NCBI RefSeq assembly: GCF_014656295.1
Contig: NZ_BNCD01000016.1
Coordinates: forward strand, 124,001 to 188,000
Direction: 5' to 3'
DNA: 64,000 nt
Origin: Streptomyces sulfonofaciens
Lineage (GTDB): Bacteria; Actinomycetota; Actinomycetes; Streptomycetales; Streptomycetaceae
Part shown: positions 34,743-44,187 of the stretch, piece by piece
How positions within the stretch are numbered: the first letter of the stretch is position 1
How the letters are laid out: each line of letters starts with the position of its first letter
Notes under the pieces: generated by a model
What the model was told of the DNA's origin: nothing
The model's database searches: none
Seen by the model: only the letters and a program-made list of their open reading frames with translations
Position numbers and translations under genes: made by a program

Positions 34743-36653
34743 GTGCCGCTGCTCGCCCGCATCAGGGGACCACGTGATCTGGACGCGCTCAGCCCGGAGC
34801 AGTTGGACCGACTGGCCGCCGAGATCCGTACCTTCCTCGTCGACGCGGTGGCCAAGACCGGCGGCCACCTGGGCCCCAACCTGGGCGTCGTCGAGCTCAC
34901 CCTCGCGCTGCACCGCGTCTTCGAGTCCCCGAAGGACCGGGTGCTCTTCGACACCGGCCACCAGTCCTACGTGCACAAGCTCCTCACCGGCCGTCAGGAC
35001 TTCTCCGCGCTGCGCGCCAAGGGCGGCCTGTCCGGCTACCCGTCCCGCGCCGAGTCCGAGCACGACGTCATCGAGAACTCCCACGCCTCCACCGTGCTGG
35101 GCTGGGCGGACGGCCTCGCCAAGGCCAACCAGGTGCTGGGCCGCGCCGACCACGTGGTCGCCGTGATCGGCGACGGCGCGCTGACCGGCGGCATGGCCTG
35201 GGAGGCGCTGAACAACATCGCCGCCGCCAAGGACAGGCCCCTGGTCATCGTCGTCAACGACAACGAACGCTCCTACGCGCCCACCATCGGCGGCCTGGCC
35301 AACCACCTCGCCACCCTGCGCACCACCGACGGCTACGAGCGCTTCCTGGCCCGCGGCAAGGACCTCCTGGAGCGCACGCCCGTCGTCGGCAGGCCCCTGT
35401 ACGACACGCTGCACGGCGCCAAGAAGGGCCTGAAGGACTTCATCGCGCCGCAGGGCATGTTCGAGGACCTGGGGCTCAAGTACCTCGGTCCGATCGACGG
35501 CCACGACATCGAGGCACTGGAGTCCGCGCTGGCCCGCGCCAAGCGCTTCGGCGGCCCGGTCATCGTGCACTGCCTCACCCAGAAGGGCCGCGGCTACCAG
35601 CCCGCCGAACAGGACGAGGCCGACCGCTTCCACGGCATCGGACCGATCCACCCGGACACCGGCCTGCCGCTGGCCGCCGCGGGCACCGACTGGACCTCCG
35701 TGTTCGGCGAGGAGATGGTCAAGCTCGGCCGGGAGCGCGAGGACATCGTGGCGATCACCGCGGCCATGCTCCAGCCGGTCGGCCTGAAGAGGTTCGCCGA
35801 GGAGTTCCCGGACCGGATCTACGACGTCGGCATCGCCGAGCAGCACGCCGCGGTGTCCGCCGCCGGCCTGGCCACCGGCGGCCTGCACCCCGTCTTCGCG
35901 GTCTACGCCACCTTCCTCAACCGCGCCTTCGACCAGTTGCTCATGGACGTCGCGCTGCACCGGTGCGGCGTCACGTTCGTACTGGACCGGGCCGGGATCA
36001 CCGGTACCGACGGTGCCTCGCACAACGGCATGTGGGACCTGTCGATCCTGCAGTGCGTACCGGGCCTGCGCATCGCGGCGCCGCGCGACGCCGACCAGGT
36101 CAGGCTCCAACTGAGGGAGGCCGTCGACGTCGACGACGCGCCGACCGTCGTGCGCTACTCGAAGGGCGCCGTGGGACCCGCGGTCGAGGCCGTGGGCACC
36201 GTCGGGGGCATGGACGTGCTGCGCGCGGCCGGCACCGACCACCCGGACGTCCTGCTGGTGTCCGTGGGCGCGCTCGCACCCATGTGCCTGGAGATCGCCT
36301 CGCTCCTCGACCGGCAGGGCATCTCCACCACGGTCGTCGACCCGCGCTGGGTCAAGCCCGTCGACGAGGCCATGGCCCCGCTCGCCGAGCGGCACCGCGT
36401 GGTCGTCACCGTCGAGGACAACTCCCGCGTCGGCGGTGTCGGCACCGCGATCGCGCAGGCGCTGCGGGACGCCGGCGTCGATCTGCCGCTGCGCGACTTC
36501 GGCATCCCGCCGCGCTTCCTGCACCATGCCTCCCGCAAGGAGGTGATGGCGGAGATCGGGCTGACCGCGCCCGACATCGCCCGCCAGGTCACCGGCCTGG
36601 TCGCCCGGCTCGACGGTGCCACCGCCGAGGTCGTGCAGACCGCCAGGGACTGA
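34743..36653 (+). CDS. dxs: 1-deoxy-D-xylulose-5-phosphate synthase
   Basis: First enzyme of the MEP isoprenoid pathway; joins pyruvate and glyceraldehyde-3-phosphate using thiamine diphosphate; 636 aa. GTG 34743 has AAGGAGG 5-6 bases upstream. Motifs: HLGPNLGVVELTLALH, the ThDP site GDGALTGGMAWEALNN, the transketolase pyrimidine domain with DVGIAEQHA, and RAGITGTDGASHNG. The stop lies inside a 21-base tandem duplication. From memory this corresponds to the dxs copy next to xylFGH in S. coelicolor, which has a second dxs elsewhere. Confidence 0.95.
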   Translation: MPLLARIRGPRDLDALSPEQLDRLAAEIRTFLVDAVAKTGGHLGPNLGVVELTLALHRVFESPKDRVLFDTGHQSYVHKLLTGRQDFSALRAKGGLSGYPSRAESEHDVIENSHASTVLGWADGLAKANQVLGRADHVVAVIGDGALTGGMAWEALNNIAAAKDRPLVIVVNDNERSYAPTIGGLANHLATLRTTDGYERFLARGKDLLERTPVVGRPLYDTLHGAKKGLKDFIAPQGMFEDLGLKYLGPIDGHDIEALESALARAKRFGGPVIVHCLTQKGRGYQPAEQDEADRFHGIGPIHPDTGLPLAAAGTDWTSVFGEEMVKLGREREDIVAITAAMLQPVGLKRFAEEFPDRIYDVGIAEQHAAVSAAGLATGGLHPVFAVYATFLNRAFDQLLMDVALHRCGVTFVLDRAGITGTDGASHNGMWDLSILQCVPGLRIAAPRDADQVRLQLREAVDVDDAPTVVRYSKGAVGPAVEAVGTVGGMDVLRAAGTDHPDVLLVSVGALAPMCLEIASLLDRQGISTTVVDPRWVKPVDEAMAPLAERHRVVVTVEDNSRVGGVGTAIAQALRDAGVDLPLRDFGIPPRFLHHASRKEVMAEIGLTAPDIARQVTGLVARLDGATAEVVQTARD

Positions 36654-36679
36654 CGCCGGACCGCCAGGGACTGACGCCC
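36638..36679 (+). repeat. 21-base tandem duplication spanning the dxs stop
   Basis: Two consecutive 21-base units (36638-36658 and 36659-36679), identical except for the last base. The unit contains GACCGCCAGGGACTGACG and includes the dxs TGA stop in the first copy, so a second copy of the gene end, stop included, sits just downstream. Likely a replication-slippage product. Confidence 0.85.
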
Positions 36680-36695
36680 CCTGCCCGGACCCTCG

Positions 36696-36726
36696 CGGGC
36701 CCGCCGCCCTTCGGGTGGCGGGCCCG
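36696..36726 (+). terminator. Terminator hairpin of dxs
   Basis: CGGGCCCGCC (36696-36705) pairs with GGCGGGCCCG (36717-36726), and inner GCCC pairs with GGGT around a TTC loop, giving about 14 bp. It lies 43 bases after the dxs stop. Confidence 0.75.
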
Positions 36727-36870
36727 GCGGCCGCGTATGGGAACCCGGGCGCCGGGGCAACGAGGCTGCATGAGTGCGCCCGGAAGTCCTCGCACGCGGG
36801 CGCCCGCCGGCCGGGACGAAGGACCACGTGACGCCCCGCGCCGGGCCCGGCGGCCTGGGAGGTACCGTCC

Positions 36871-38379
36871 GTGAGCAATGCCCTCTTCCGGACGAAGTCG
36901 GTCGAACAGTGCATCAAGGATACCGAGCGGCCGGAGCGCGGCCTCAGGAAGTCCCTCTCCGCACTGGATCTGACGGTCTTCGGGGTCGGAGTGATCATCG
37001 GCACCGGCATCTTCGTGCTCACGGGCAAGGTCGCCAAGGAGAACGCCGGGCCCTCGACCGCGCTGGCCTTCGTGGTCGCCGGCCTGGCCTGCGGACTCGC
37101 GGCGCTGTGCTACGCGGAGTTCGCCTCGACGGTGCCGGTGGCCGGGTCCGCCTACACCTTCGCGTACGCCTCACTCGGCGAGTTCCCGGCCTGGGTGATC
37201 GGCTGGGACCTGGTCCTGGAACTGGCCCTTGCCTGTGCGGTGGTCGCCGTCGGCTGGTCGGGCTATCTGCGCTCGCTGATGGACAGCGCGGGGATCCCCG
37301 TGCCGCAGCAGCTCAGCGGGTCGAGCGGCGGCCGCTTCGGCTTCGACCTGCCGGCCGCCGTCCTGGTGCTCGTCATCACCGCCGTCCTGATCGCCGGGAC
37401 GAAGCTCTCCTCACGGGTCACCGGCGTCATCGTGGCCGTCAAGGTGACCGTGGTGCTGCTGGTCATCGGGGTGGGCGCCTTCCACGTCACCGGTGCGCAC
37501 TACCACCCGTTCATCCCGCCCGCCCAGGACGTCGGCGGCGGCTCGGGCCTCAACGCGCCGCTCATCCAGTTGATGTCCGGCTACACCCCGTCCAACTTCG
37601 GGGTGATGGGCGTCTTCACGGCCGCGGCCGTGGTCTTCTTCGCCTTCATCGGGTTCGACGTCGTGGCGACCACCGCGGAGGAGACCCGGGTCCCGCAGCG
37701 CGACATGCCCCGCGGCATCATCGGCTCCCTGATCATCTGCACGGTGCTGTACGTGGCCGTGTCGCTGGTCGTCACCGGTATGCAGAAGTACACCCGGCTG
37801 TCCACCGACGCCCCTCTCGCGGACGCCTTCAAGGCGGTCCACCACCCGTTCTGGGCCGGTGTCATCAGCTTCGGGGCCGCCGTCGGGCTGACCTCCGTCT
37901 GCCTGATCCTGCTGCTCGGCCAGACCCGCGTGTTCTTCGCGATGAGCCGTGACGGGCTGCTGCCGCCCGCCTTCTCCCGTGTGCACCCGCGCTTCGGCAC
38001 GCCCTACCGCACGACCGTGCTGCTCGGCTTGATCGTGGCGGTCGTGGCCGGGTTCACCTCGATCGACGAACTTGCCGAACTGGTCAACATCGGCACCCTC
38101 TTCGCCTTCGTGGTGGTCGCCCTCGGCGTGCTGCTCCTGCGCAGGCGGCGGCCCGACCTGCCGCGCGCCTTCCGCACCCCGCTGGTGCCACTGGTACCCG
38201 TGCTGTCGTTGCTGGCGTCCCTCTGGCTGATGCTCAACCTCAGCGCCGAGACCTGGCTGCGGTTCGCCGTCTGGATGGCGGCCGGCCTGGTGGTGTACGC
38301 CGCTTACGGCCGCCTGCACAGCAGACTGCGCCCCGACCGGCACTCCCGTCCCTCCGCCCGGCCCCCCGGCCCCGTGTGA
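36871..38379 (+). CDS. APC-family cationic amino-acid permease
   Basis: 502-aa membrane transporter of the amino acid-polyamine-organocation superfamily, cationic-amino-acid-transporter type, with about 12 membrane segments. The signature region LTVFGVGVIIGTGIFVLTG binds the substrate backbone in this family; FFAFIGFDVVATTAEE and RDMPRGIIGSLIICT are also typical. GTG 36871 begins SNALFRTKSVEQCI, normal for CAT-type members. No regulator or enzyme gene next to it hints at the exact amino acid. Confidence 0.88.
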   Translation: MSNALFRTKSVEQCIKDTERPERGLRKSLSALDLTVFGVGVIIGTGIFVLTGKVAKENAGPSTALAFVVAGLACGLAALCYAEFASTVPVAGSAYTFAYASLGEFPAWVIGWDLVLELALACAVVAVGWSGYLRSLMDSAGIPVPQQLSGSSGGRFGFDLPAAVLVLVITAVLIAGTKLSSRVTGVIVAVKVTVVLLVIGVGAFHVTGAHYHPFIPPAQDVGGGSGLNAPLIQLMSGYTPSNFGVMGVFTAAAVVFFAFIGFDVVATTAEETRVPQRDMPRGIIGSLIICTVLYVAVSLVVTGMQKYTRLSTDAPLADAFKAVHHPFWAGVISFGAAVGLTSVCLILLLGQTRVFFAMSRDGLLPPAFSRVHPRFGTPYRTTVLLGLIVAVVAGFTSIDELAELVNIGTLFAFVVVALGVLLLRRRRPDLPRAFRTPLVPLVPVLSLLASLWLMLNLSAETWLRFAVWMAAGLVVYAAYGRLHSRLRPDRHSRPSARPPGPV

Positions 38380-38409
38380 CACGGGACGGGAGCAGGCGCC
38401 GGCACGGGA

Positions 38410-38799
38410 CTACGAGGCGCCTTCCCCGTACACCGTGCGCGGTCCGGCCGTCCGCGCGCCCAGCTCCCGCACCCGGCGGCGCAGCTCGCGGTCGGCCGTG
38501 ACCACCAGGACGGGCCGGCCCCCGGCGGCCGCGGCCAGCTCGACGATCCTGTCGTCGCCGCTGCCGGCCGCCTCCTCCACCCGCACCCCGGGCACCGACG
38601 GCACACCCCGCGCCGCGCCCTCCACCACCAGCACCACCTCCGGCGCCCCCGGCAGGTCGGGCAGGCCCCGTTCGGCGAGCGGCACCAGGCGGTCCCGCAA
38701 CCGTCCGGCCGCGGCGCGCCGGTCGCGCCACCAGCCGTCGGGCACCGAGCCCACCACATTGGCGGCGTCGACGACGAGCAGGGGTTTCGGCGCCGTCAT
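38410..38799 (-). CDS. NYN/PIN-like domain protein
   Basis: 129-aa cytoplasmic protein. ATG 38799 starts MTAPKPLLVVDAANVVG, the first strand and first acidic residue of a PIN-like nuclease fold. EVVLVVEGAARG, GSGDDRIVELA and VLVVTADRELRRRV supply the other conserved acidic positions (the GDD and TADRE motifs). NYN/PIN proteins are metal-dependent ribonucleases or tRNA/rRNA processing factors; the target here is unknown. The frame is open upstream of the ATG but shows no protein-like sequence. It stands alone, convergent with the permease gene. Confidence 0.75.
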   Translation of the reverse strand: MTAPKPLLVVDAANVVGSVPDGWWRDRRAAAGRLRDRLVPLAERGLPDLPGAPEVVLVVEGAARGVPSVPGVRVEEAAGSGDDRIVELAAAAGGRPVLVVTADRELRRRVRELGARTAGPRTVYGEGAS

Positions 38800-38951
38800 C
38801 GGGCCACCGCCTTTCTGGGGAACGCGCCGGGCCGGGGCCGCGGGCTCGGCGGGGCGGCGGCCGCCGGTCACGGGCGACGGGCCGCGCCGGAAGGGTGCTC
38901 CGGCACGGCCCGTACCCGTGGGGGGTGGTGCGGGAGGGTCCTGCGCGAGTG

Positions 38952-41084
38952 CTACGCGGGCACGCTGGCGACGCCGGGAGCCAGGAACCGCTTGCCGGTC
39001 ACCCGCTCGCTGACGCCCTCGCGGTCCAGGTACGGGGTGAGCCCGCCGAGGTGGAAGGGCCAGCCGGCGCCGGTGATCAGGCACAGGTCGATGTCCTCGG
39101 CCTCGGCGACCACGCCCTCGTCCAGCATCAGGCGGATCTCCCCGGCCACCGCGTCCAGTACCCGGGTGCGGGTCTGCTCCTCGGTGAGCCGCGTGTCGCC
39201 CTGCCTCAGCAGCGCGGCGACCTCCGGGTCGAGTTCCGGCTTCCCGCCCTCGTACACGTAGAAGCCGCGCTTGCCGGCCTCGACCACGGCCTTCAGGTTG
39301 GGGGAGACCCTGAAGCGGTCGGGGAAGGCGGCGTGCAGGGTCTCGGAGACGTGCAGCCCGATCGCCGGACCGACCAGTTCAAGCAGCACCAGCGGGGACA
39401 TCGGCAGGCCCAGCGGCTCGACCGCGCGCTCGGCGACGTCCACGGGGGTGCCGTCGTCGATGACGTTCTGGATCTCGCCCATGAAGCGGGTCAGGATGCG
39501 GTTGACGACGAACGCCGGGGCGTCCTTCACCAGGACCGCCGTCTTGCGCAGCTTCCTGGCCACGGCGAAGGCGGTGGCCAGCGCCGCGTCGTCGGTGCGC
39601 TCGCCGCGCACGATCTCCAGCAGCGGAAGGACCGCGACCGGGTTGAAGAAGTGGAAGCCCACCACGCGCTCGGGGTGCTTGAGCTCCGCCGCCATCTCGG
39701 AGACGGAGAGCGAGGAGGTGTTGGTGGCGAGGACGGCGTGCTCGGGTGCGACCGCCTCGACCTCGGCGAACACCCGCTGCTTGACACCCATCTCCTCGAA
39801 GACGGCCTCGATGACGAAGTCCGCGTCCGCGAAGCCCTCGGCCTTGTCCAGCACACCGGTCACCAGGGCCTTGAGGCGGTTGGCCTTGTCCTGGTTCAGC
39901 CGGCCCTTGGCGAGCAGCTTGTCGATCTCGGCGTGCACGTAGCCGACGCCCTTGTCGATGCGCTCCTGATCGATGTCGGTGAGCACCACCGGCACCTCAA
40001 GACGGCGCAGGAACAGCAGGGCGAGCTGGCTGGCCATCAGACCGGCGCCGACCACACCGACCTTGGTCACCGGCCGCGCCAGGCTCTTGTCCGGTGCGCC
40101 CGCGGGGCGCTTGGCGCGCTTCTGCACCAGGTTGAAGGCGTAGATGCCGCTGCGCAGCTCCCCGCTCATCACCAGGTCGGCCAGGGCCCGGTCCTCCGCG
40201 TCGTAGCCCTGCTGGAGGTCGCCGTCCTTGACCGAGGCGATGATGTCCAGCGCGCGGTAGGCGGCCGGGGCCGCGCCGTGCACCTTGGAGTCGGCGATCG
40301 CCCTACCGCGCTCCACCGCCTGGTCCCAGGTCTCGCCGCGGTCCACGTCGGGACGCGCGACCTCCAGCTCACCGGTCAGCACGGCGGCCGTCCACAGCAG
40401 CGACTGCTCCAGGAAGTCCTGGCTGTCGAAGAGGGCGTCCGCGATCCCGAGTGCGAAGACGTCGGGGCCCTTGAGCTGCTTGTTCTGGTTGAGGGAGTTC
40501 TCGACGATCACCGAGACCGCGCGGTCGGCGCCGATCAGGTTCGGCAGCAGGGTGCAGCCGCCCCAGCCCGGCACCAGGCCCAGGAAGACCTCCGGGAAGG
40601 AGAACGCGGGCAGCGCGCTGGAGACGGTGCGGTAGGTGCAGTGCAGGCCGACCTCGGCGCCGCCGCCCATCGCCGCGCCGTTGTAGTAGGCGAAGGTCGG
40701 TACGGCCAGGTGCGCGAGGCGCTTGAAGACCTCGTGGCCGCCCTTGCCGATGGCGAGCGCGTCCCCGCGGTCCTTCAGCAGTTCCAGGCCCTTGAGGTCG
40801 GCGCCGACGGCGAAGATGAACGGCTTGCCGGTGAGGCCGACACCGGTGATGGAGCCCTCGGCGGCCTCCTTCTCCACCTCGTCGAGGGCGGCGTCGAGGT
40901 TCGCCAGCGACTGCGGCCCGAACGTGGTGGGCTTCGTGTGGTCGAAGCCGTTGTCGAGGGTGATGAGCGCGAAGCGGCCCGCGCCTTTCGGCAGGTCCAG
41001 GTGGCGGATGTGCGCCTTGGTGACCACCTCGTCGGGGAACAGCTCGGCGGCGCCCCTCAGCAGCTCGGCGGTGGTGGTGCTCAC
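38952..41084 (-). CDS. fadB: Fatty-acid oxidation multifunctional enzyme FadB
   Basis: 710-aa beta-oxidation alpha-subunit with enoyl-CoA hydratase and 3-hydroxyacyl-CoA dehydrogenase activities. GTG 41084 overlaps the thiolase stop by four bases. Residues about 1-300 form the crotonase domain (NGAAMGGGAEVGLHCTYRTV, PEVFLGLVPGWGG). NAD binding begins at about 335 with VGVVGAGLMASQLALLFLRR, followed by ATNTSSLSV and GFHFFNPVAVLPLLEI, and a C-terminal dehydrogenase domain. It forms a complex with the preceding thiolase. Confidence 0.94.
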   Translation of the reverse strand: MSTTTAELLRGAAELFPDEVVTKAHIRHLDLPKGAGRFALITLDNGFDHTKPTTFGPQSLANLDAALDEVEKEAAEGSITGVGLTGKPFIFAVGADLKGLELLKDRGDALAIGKGGHEVFKRLAHLAVPTFAYYNGAAMGGGAEVGLHCTYRTVSSALPAFSFPEVFLGLVPGWGGCTLLPNLIGADRAVSVIVENSLNQNKQLKGPDVFALGIADALFDSQDFLEQSLLWTAAVLTGELEVARPDVDRGETWDQAVERGRAIADSKVHGAAPAAYRALDIIASVKDGDLQQGYDAEDRALADLVMSGELRSGIYAFNLVQKRAKRPAGAPDKSLARPVTKVGVVGAGLMASQLALLFLRRLEVPVVLTDIDQERIDKGVGYVHAEIDKLLAKGRLNQDKANRLKALVTGVLDKAEGFADADFVIEAVFEEMGVKQRVFAEVEAVAPEHAVLATNTSSLSVSEMAAELKHPERVVGFHFFNPVAVLPLLEIVRGERTDDAALATAFAVARKLRKTAVLVKDAPAFVVNRILTRFMGEIQNVIDDGTPVDVAERAVEPLGLPMSPLVLLELVGPAIGLHVSETLHAAFPDRFRVSPNLKAVVEAGKRGFYVYEGGKPELDPEVAALLRQGDTRLTEEQTRTRVLDAVAGEIRLMLDEGVVAEAEDIDLCLITGAGWPFHLGGLTPYLDREGVSERVTGKRFLAPGVASVPA

Positions 41085-42307
41085 TTGGTGCCTCCGGCGT
41101 CGGTGAAGTGCGGGTTCTCCCAGATGACCGTGGCGCCCATGCCGAAGCCGACGCACATGGTGGTCAGGCCGTAGCGGACCTGCGGCTGCTCCTCGAACTG
41201 GCGGGCGAGCTGGGTCATCAGCCGTACGCCGGAGGAGGCCAGCGGGTGGCCGAAGGCGATGGCGCCGCCGTACTGGTTGACGCGGGGGTCGTCGTCGTCG
41301 ATGCCGTAGTGGTCGAGGAAGGCCAGCACCTGCACGGCGAACGCCTCGTTGACCTCGAAGAGGCCGATGTCGGAGATGTCCAGGCCGGCCTTGGCGAGCG
41401 CCTTCTCGGTGGCCGGGATGGGACCGTAGCCCATCACCTCGGGCTCCACACCGGCGAACGCGTAGGTGACCAGCCGCATCCTGACCGGCAGGCCCTGTTC
41501 ACGTGCGAAGTCCTCGGAGGCGATGAGCGAGGCGGTGGCGCCGTCGTTGAGCCCGGCGGCGTTGCCGGCCGTGACCCGGCCGTGCACACGGAAGGGCGTC
41601 TTGAGGCCCGCGAGCTGCTCCAGCGTGGTGCCCGGCCGCATCGGCTCGTCGGCGGTGACCAGGCCCCAGCCCTTCTCGCCGCCCTCCTCGGTGGTGCGGC
41701 GCACCGCGATCGGCACCAGGTCCTGCTGGATCAGGCCGTTGGCGTACGCCTTCGCGGCCTTCTCCTGCGAGCGCACCGCGTAGGCGTCGGCGCGCTCCTT
41801 GGTGAGGTGCGGGAAGCGGTCGTGCAGGTTCTCGGCGGTCATCCCCATGAAGAGCGCGGACTCGTCGACGAGCTTCTCGCTGACGAACCGGGGGTTGGGG
41901 TCGACGGCCTCGCCCATCGGGTGGCGCCCCATGTGCTCCACCCCGCCCGCCACGACGACGTCGTACGCGCCGAACGCGATGGACCCGGCGGTACTGGTGA
42001 CGGCGGTGAGCGCGCCCGCGCACATCCGGTCGATGGCGTAGCCGGGTACCGACTGCGGAAGACCGGCGAGGATGCCCGCGGTACGCCCGATGGTCAGGCC
42101 CTGGTCGCCGATCTGGGTGGTCGCGGCGACGGCCACGTCGTCGATGCGGGCCGTATCGAGGGACGGGTTGCGGCGCAGCAGCTCCCGGATGGCCTTCACC
42201 ACGAGATCGTCGGCACGAGTTTCGTGGTAGATGCCCTTCGGGCCCGCCTTGCCGAACGGGGTGCGGACGCCGTCGACGAAGACGACGTCCCTGACGGTAC
42301 GAGGCAC
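41081..42307 (-). CDS. fadA: Acetyl-CoA C-acyltransferase (thiolase) FadA
   Basis: 408-aa thiolase that cleaves 3-ketoacyl-CoA with CoA. GTG 42307 has GGAGGAG upstream. The nucleophilic cysteine is in DRMCAGALTAV; NEAFAVQ, GHPLASSG and the second catalytic cysteine in TTMCVGFGMG are present. First gene of the fadA-fadB pair. A candidate TetR-type operator (TTACCAGTAA) lies about 64 bases upstream, consistent with fatty-acid-responsive control. Confidence 0.95.
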   Translation of the reverse strand: MPRTVRDVVFVDGVRTPFGKAGPKGIYHETRADDLVVKAIRELLRRNPSLDTARIDDVAVAATTQIGDQGLTIGRTAGILAGLPQSVPGYAIDRMCAGALTAVTSTAGSIAFGAYDVVVAGGVEHMGRHPMGEAVDPNPRFVSEKLVDESALFMGMTAENLHDRFPHLTKERADAYAVRSQEKAAKAYANGLIQQDLVPIAVRRTTEEGGEKGWGLVTADEPMRPGTTLEQLAGLKTPFRVHGRVTAGNAAGLNDGATASLIASEDFAREQGLPVRMRLVTYAFAGVEPEVMGYGPIPATEKALAKAGLDISDIGLFEVNEAFAVQVLAFLDHYGIDDDDPRVNQYGGAIAFGHPLASSGVRLMTQLARQFEEQPQVRYGLTTMCVGFGMGATVIWENPHFTDAGGTK

Positions 42308-42360
42308 GATGGCTCTCCTCCAGACGCGGGTGACACGGCCGCGGTGCGCTGTGCGGCAAC

Positions 42361-42387
42361 CCTATGCTACTTACCAGTAACCATAGG
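42361..42387 (-). promoter_or_regulatory. Nested dyad, candidate operator of fadAB
   Basis: TTACCAGTAA (42371-42380; TTAC/GTAA dyad) lies inside a wider inverted repeat CCTATG (42361-42366) / CATAGG (42382-42387). On the gene strand it reads TTACTGGTAA followed by GTAGCATAGG, the kind of site bound by TetR-family regulators of fatty-acid degradation, and it includes a TAGCAT-like -10. Confidence 0.55.
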
Positions 42388-42497
42388 GGGTAGGCCCCTT
42401 GCGAGGAGCGGTGAAGGTCACACGACGCGCGCGTGTCCCACCCCAGAGCTCCCGAGGAACGACCGCCGCGCCCGGCCGCCCCGACCCGCTTCCACCA

Positions 42498-42650
42498 GGG
42501 GCGCGGGCAACCGCGCGACCGGCCGGGCGATGCCCGGGGCCCGTCACCGCGCGGGGCTGGCAGCCTCGACCGCACCGGGCCGCCGGCGCGAGCTCCTGCC
42601 GGGGGCGGAGCCCCGCTCGAAGGGGGGCGCGGGGAACCGCGCGACGAGCC
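42498..42650 (+). repeat. Dispersed Streptomyces intergenic repeat, two copies
   Basis: A 27-base element beginning GGGGCGCGGG(C/G)AACCGCG occurs at 42498-42524 and 42624-42650 (24 of 27 identical). From memory this sequence is scattered through streptomycete genomes in spacers near gene ends. The rest of 42388-42764 is G+C-rich and without genes. Confidence 0.5.
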
Positions 42651-42764
42651 GGGGCGCCACCCGAGCCAGGCCACCGCGCGGACGCGGCCCTCGCACCCCC
42701 GGCCGCAGGCCGACGAAGGGGGCCGGCCGGGGGCCGGCAGGCCGCGGCCCGCCGCACAGGGCCC

Positions 42765-44063
42765 TCACTGCCCCAGCGCACGCACCAGCACCGGCGTGAC
42801 CTGCTCGATCTGCCACTCCCGTGCGCCGTACCCGGCAAGGGCCGCAGCCACCGTCTCCCCCGACACCACCGCGGGCGGCTCCCAGCACACCCGGCGCACC
42901 GTGTCCGGCGTGATCAGGTTCTCCTGGGGCATGTTCAGTTGCTCGGCGAGCGCCGACACGCCGGCACGCGCGGCCGACAGCCGGGCCGCCGCGGCCGGGT
43001 CCTTGTCCGCCCAGGCGCGCGGCGGGGGCGGCCCCGCGGCGGACTGGCCGGGGCCGGGCAGTGCGGAGTCCGGCAGCGCGCGGGCCCGGTCCACGGCCGC
43101 CTGCCAGTTCTCCAACTGGCGGCGCCCCACCCGGCCGAAGCCGGGCAACTGCGCGAGGGCGGCCGTGTTCACGGGCAGTGCCAGCGCGGCCTCGACGATC
43201 GCCGCGTCACCGAGCACCTTGCCCGGTGAGACGTCGCGCCGCTGCGCGATCCGGTCGCGGGTCTGCCACAGCTCGCGCACCACGGCCAACTGGCGCCGCC
43301 GCCGCACCTTGTGCATGCCGGACGTGCGCCGCCACGGGTCCTTGCGGGGCGGAGCGGGCGGCGCCGCGGCGATCGCGGCGAACTCCTGCCGTGCCCAGTC
43401 CAGCTTGCCCTGCCTGTCCAGCTCCTTCTCCAGGCAGTCGCGCAGGTCCACCAGCAGTTCGACGTCGAGCGCGGCGTAGCGCAGCCAGGGTTCGGGCAGC
43501 GGGCGCGTCGACCAGTCGACCGCGGAGTGGCCCTTCTCCAGGACGTAGCCGAGGACGTTCTCGACCATCGCACCGAGGCCGACCCGCGGGTACCCGGCGA
43601 GCCGCCCCGCCAGCTCCGTGTCGAAGACCAGGGTGGGCACCATGCCTATTTCGCGCAGGCAGGGCAGGTCCTGGGTGGCCGCGTGCAGCACCCACTCCGC
43701 CTCGCCGATCGCCGCGCCGAGCGCGGACAGGTCGGGACAGGCCACCGGGTCGATCAGCGCGCTGCCGGCGCCGTCGCGGCGCAACTGCACCAGGTACGCG
43801 CGCTGGCCGTAGCGGTATCCGGACGCGCGTTCCGCGTCGACCGCGACGGGCCCGGTGCCCCCGGCGAAGGCGGTGACCACCGCGGCGAACGCCTCCGCGT
43901 CCGCGACCACCGGGGGGATGCCGTCCCGCGGCTCGAGCAGCGGGACCGGGGCCCCTTCGGTGGCGACGCCTTCGTCCGGAGCCTCTTTCGCGGGCGGCTC
44001 CTGCCGCGGGTCCCGGGTGGTGCGCAGTGGGCTGTCTGCTGCGGTGTCTTCGGCGTCGGTCAC
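42765..44063 (-). CDS. rnd: Ribonuclease D
   Basis: 432-aa 3'-5' exoribonuclease of the DEDD family that trims tRNA and other stable RNA precursors. Catalytic motifs: VAVDAERASGYRYGQRAYLV (DxE), HAATQDLPCL, and YAALDVELLVDL (Y-x3-D). An HRDC domain follows (VVRELWQTRDRIAQRRDVSP, then LPGFGRVGRRQLENW). Residues 1-45 are a Glu/Pro-rich tail. GTG 44063 is the start used. It stands between the thiolase gene and the orphan regulator on the same strand. Confidence 0.92.
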   Translation of the reverse strand: MTDAEDTAADSPLRTTRDPRQEPPAKEAPDEGVATEGAPVPLLEPRDGIPPVVADAEAFAAVVTAFAGGTGPVAVDAERASGYRYGQRAYLVQLRRDGAGSALIDPVACPDLSALGAAIGEAEWVLHAATQDLPCLREIGMVPTLVFDTELAGRLAGYPRVGLGAMVENVLGYVLEKGHSAVDWSTRPLPEPWLRYAALDVELLVDLRDCLEKELDRQGKLDWARQEFAAIAAAPPAPPRKDPWRRTSGMHKVRRRRQLAVVRELWQTRDRIAQRRDVSPGKVLGDAAIVEAALALPVNTAALAQLPGFGRVGRRQLENWQAAVDRARALPDSALPGPGQSAAGPPPPRAWADKDPAAAARLSAARAGVSALAEQLNMPQENLITPDTVRRVCWEPPAVVSGETVAAALAGYGAREWQIEQVTPVLVRALGQ

Positions 44064-44187
44064 CTGTCAAGGGTATCCGCGGATACGCAACGCCCGCCGA
44101 CGTAACGTTCCGTCGACGGGCGCGGCACCACTCGTGCCGGCGGGCGCGGGGCGCCGTGCGCCCTGGGTGCCCTCCGGTGGGCGGCGG

